Source: Desulfofustis sp. (GTDB lineage Bacteria; Desulfobacterota; Desulfobulbia; Desulfobulbales; Desulfocapsaceae). Taken from it: a DNA stretch of 18,227 nucleotides. The notes below the pieces were generated by a model. That model did no database searches. It saw only the letters and a list, made by a program, of their open reading frames with translations, and was not told the origin of the DNA. The position numbers and the translations under genes were made by a program. Of the stretch, positions 17,878 to 18,227 are shown one piece after another (position 1 is the stretch's first letter; every line of letters starts with the position of its first letter). The DNA lies in contig JARFQM010000416.1 of the NCBI GenBank assembly GCA_029287755.1, forward strand, positions 1-18,227, given 5' to 3'.

Positions 17878-18227
17878 CTATTCGAAGTCCTGAGCAAACA
17901 GTTCCGAATAGATCTTCTGGAATTCCCCAGATTTGATTGCTGACTTGATGTCCGCCGTGTTGGTATTGAACCAGGTGTGCATCGGATCGTTGGCAAAGAG
18001 CTCGTTGATGTAGTCATTCACTTCTTGATCACCCACGTGGCGTGCTTCGGGAATGAACTTGAAGTAAAAATTGTGAGCCACATCGTAGATTCCGTGCCAC
18101 CAGGCATAGACGGGACCCATCATCGCTGCACCCATGCGGGCGCGGCGGCCCTCATGATGCCAGAGTTCCCAGTATTCCCACTCGAGATCGTTGGAGAAAG
18201 CGGCCTTGTTTTCCAGCAAGTTCTTGG
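17878..18227 (-). CDS. Octaheme hydroxylamine oxidoreductase-like cytochrome c, C-terminal fragment (5'-truncated)
   Basis: The frame is open to the right edge (last full codon at 18225-18223), so only about 116 C-terminal residues are visible and the TTG at 18219 is internal. The stretch WHHEGRRARMGAAMMG followed by YAWWHGIYDVAHNFYFKF is characteristic of the C-terminal helical region of octaheme HAO/Hao-type multiheme cytochromes. These act in the periplasm on hydroxylamine or nitrite. No CxxCH motif falls in the visible part; in this family the heme motifs lie upstream. From memory the family more often has GPDYxWWHG, while here it is GPVYAWWHG. In non-nitrifiers such proteins are usually proposed as reductases in ammonification. 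The function is inferred from a fragment. Confidence 0.72.
   Translation of the reverse strand, partial: KNLLENKAAFSNDLEWEYWELWHHEGRRARMGAAMMGPVYAWWHGIYDVAHNFYFKFIPEARHVGDQEVNDYINELFANDPMHTWFNTNTADIKSAIKSGEFQKIYSELFAQDFE

Overview
The window is dense bacterial chromosome at roughly 55-60% GC, with no tRNA, rRNA, CRISPR array, insertion sequence or phage signature that I can see. It holds twelve protein genes, two of them cut by the window edges. A RecBCD helicase-nuclease, a homodimeric-type AceE pyruvate dehydrogenase with AceF and Lpd, a KdnB-type alcohol dehydrogenase and the tail of an octaheme hydroxylamine oxidoreductase-like cytochrome together suggest an anaerobic or facultative Gram-negative. 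My best guess is Desulfobacterota (Deltaproteobacteria), but this rests on gene content only and is uncertain.

Layout. 1-4685 (+): the 3' four-fifths of recB and a complete recD, overlapping by 8 bases; recC presumably lies off the left edge. 4692-6029 (-): a 445-residue protein converging on recD with a 6-base gap. It is unrecognised overall, but its C-terminal part resembles a degenerate RelA/SpoT nucleotidyltransferase. 6239-8002 (+): kdnB and an aspartate/glutamate racemase, separated by 3 bases. 8073-8561 (+): a small exported, probably OB-fold protein with its own candidate promoter. A hairpin at 8563-8591 separates it from the convergent lysA. 8619-10343 (-): an lrp/asnC-family regulator followed by a LysA-type decarboxylase, driven by a near-consensus sigma-70 promoter whose spacer and -10 box carry a perfect 8-6-8 dyad, a good autoregulation candidate. 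10629-16022 (-): the complete aceE-aceF-lpdA operon, ending in a strong hairpin. 16233-17816 (+): a KefB/KefC-like (CPA2) cation:proton antiporter with a TrkA-N domain, divergent from aceE. 17878-right edge (-): the C-terminus of an octaheme HAO-like cytochrome.

How they work together. RecB and RecD are two subunits of one DNA end-processing enzyme. AceE, AceF and Lpd form the complex converting pyruvate to acetyl-CoA. The Lrp-like protein probably senses an amino acid and controls the lysA-type decarboxylase. KdnB suggests 8-amino-Kdo modification of lipopolysaccharide, but its usual partner KdnA is not in the window. I do not see a clearly new multi-gene system. The items most worth a second look are the RelA/SpoT-like protein, the Lrp-lysA control region, and kdnB without kdnA beside a racemase.
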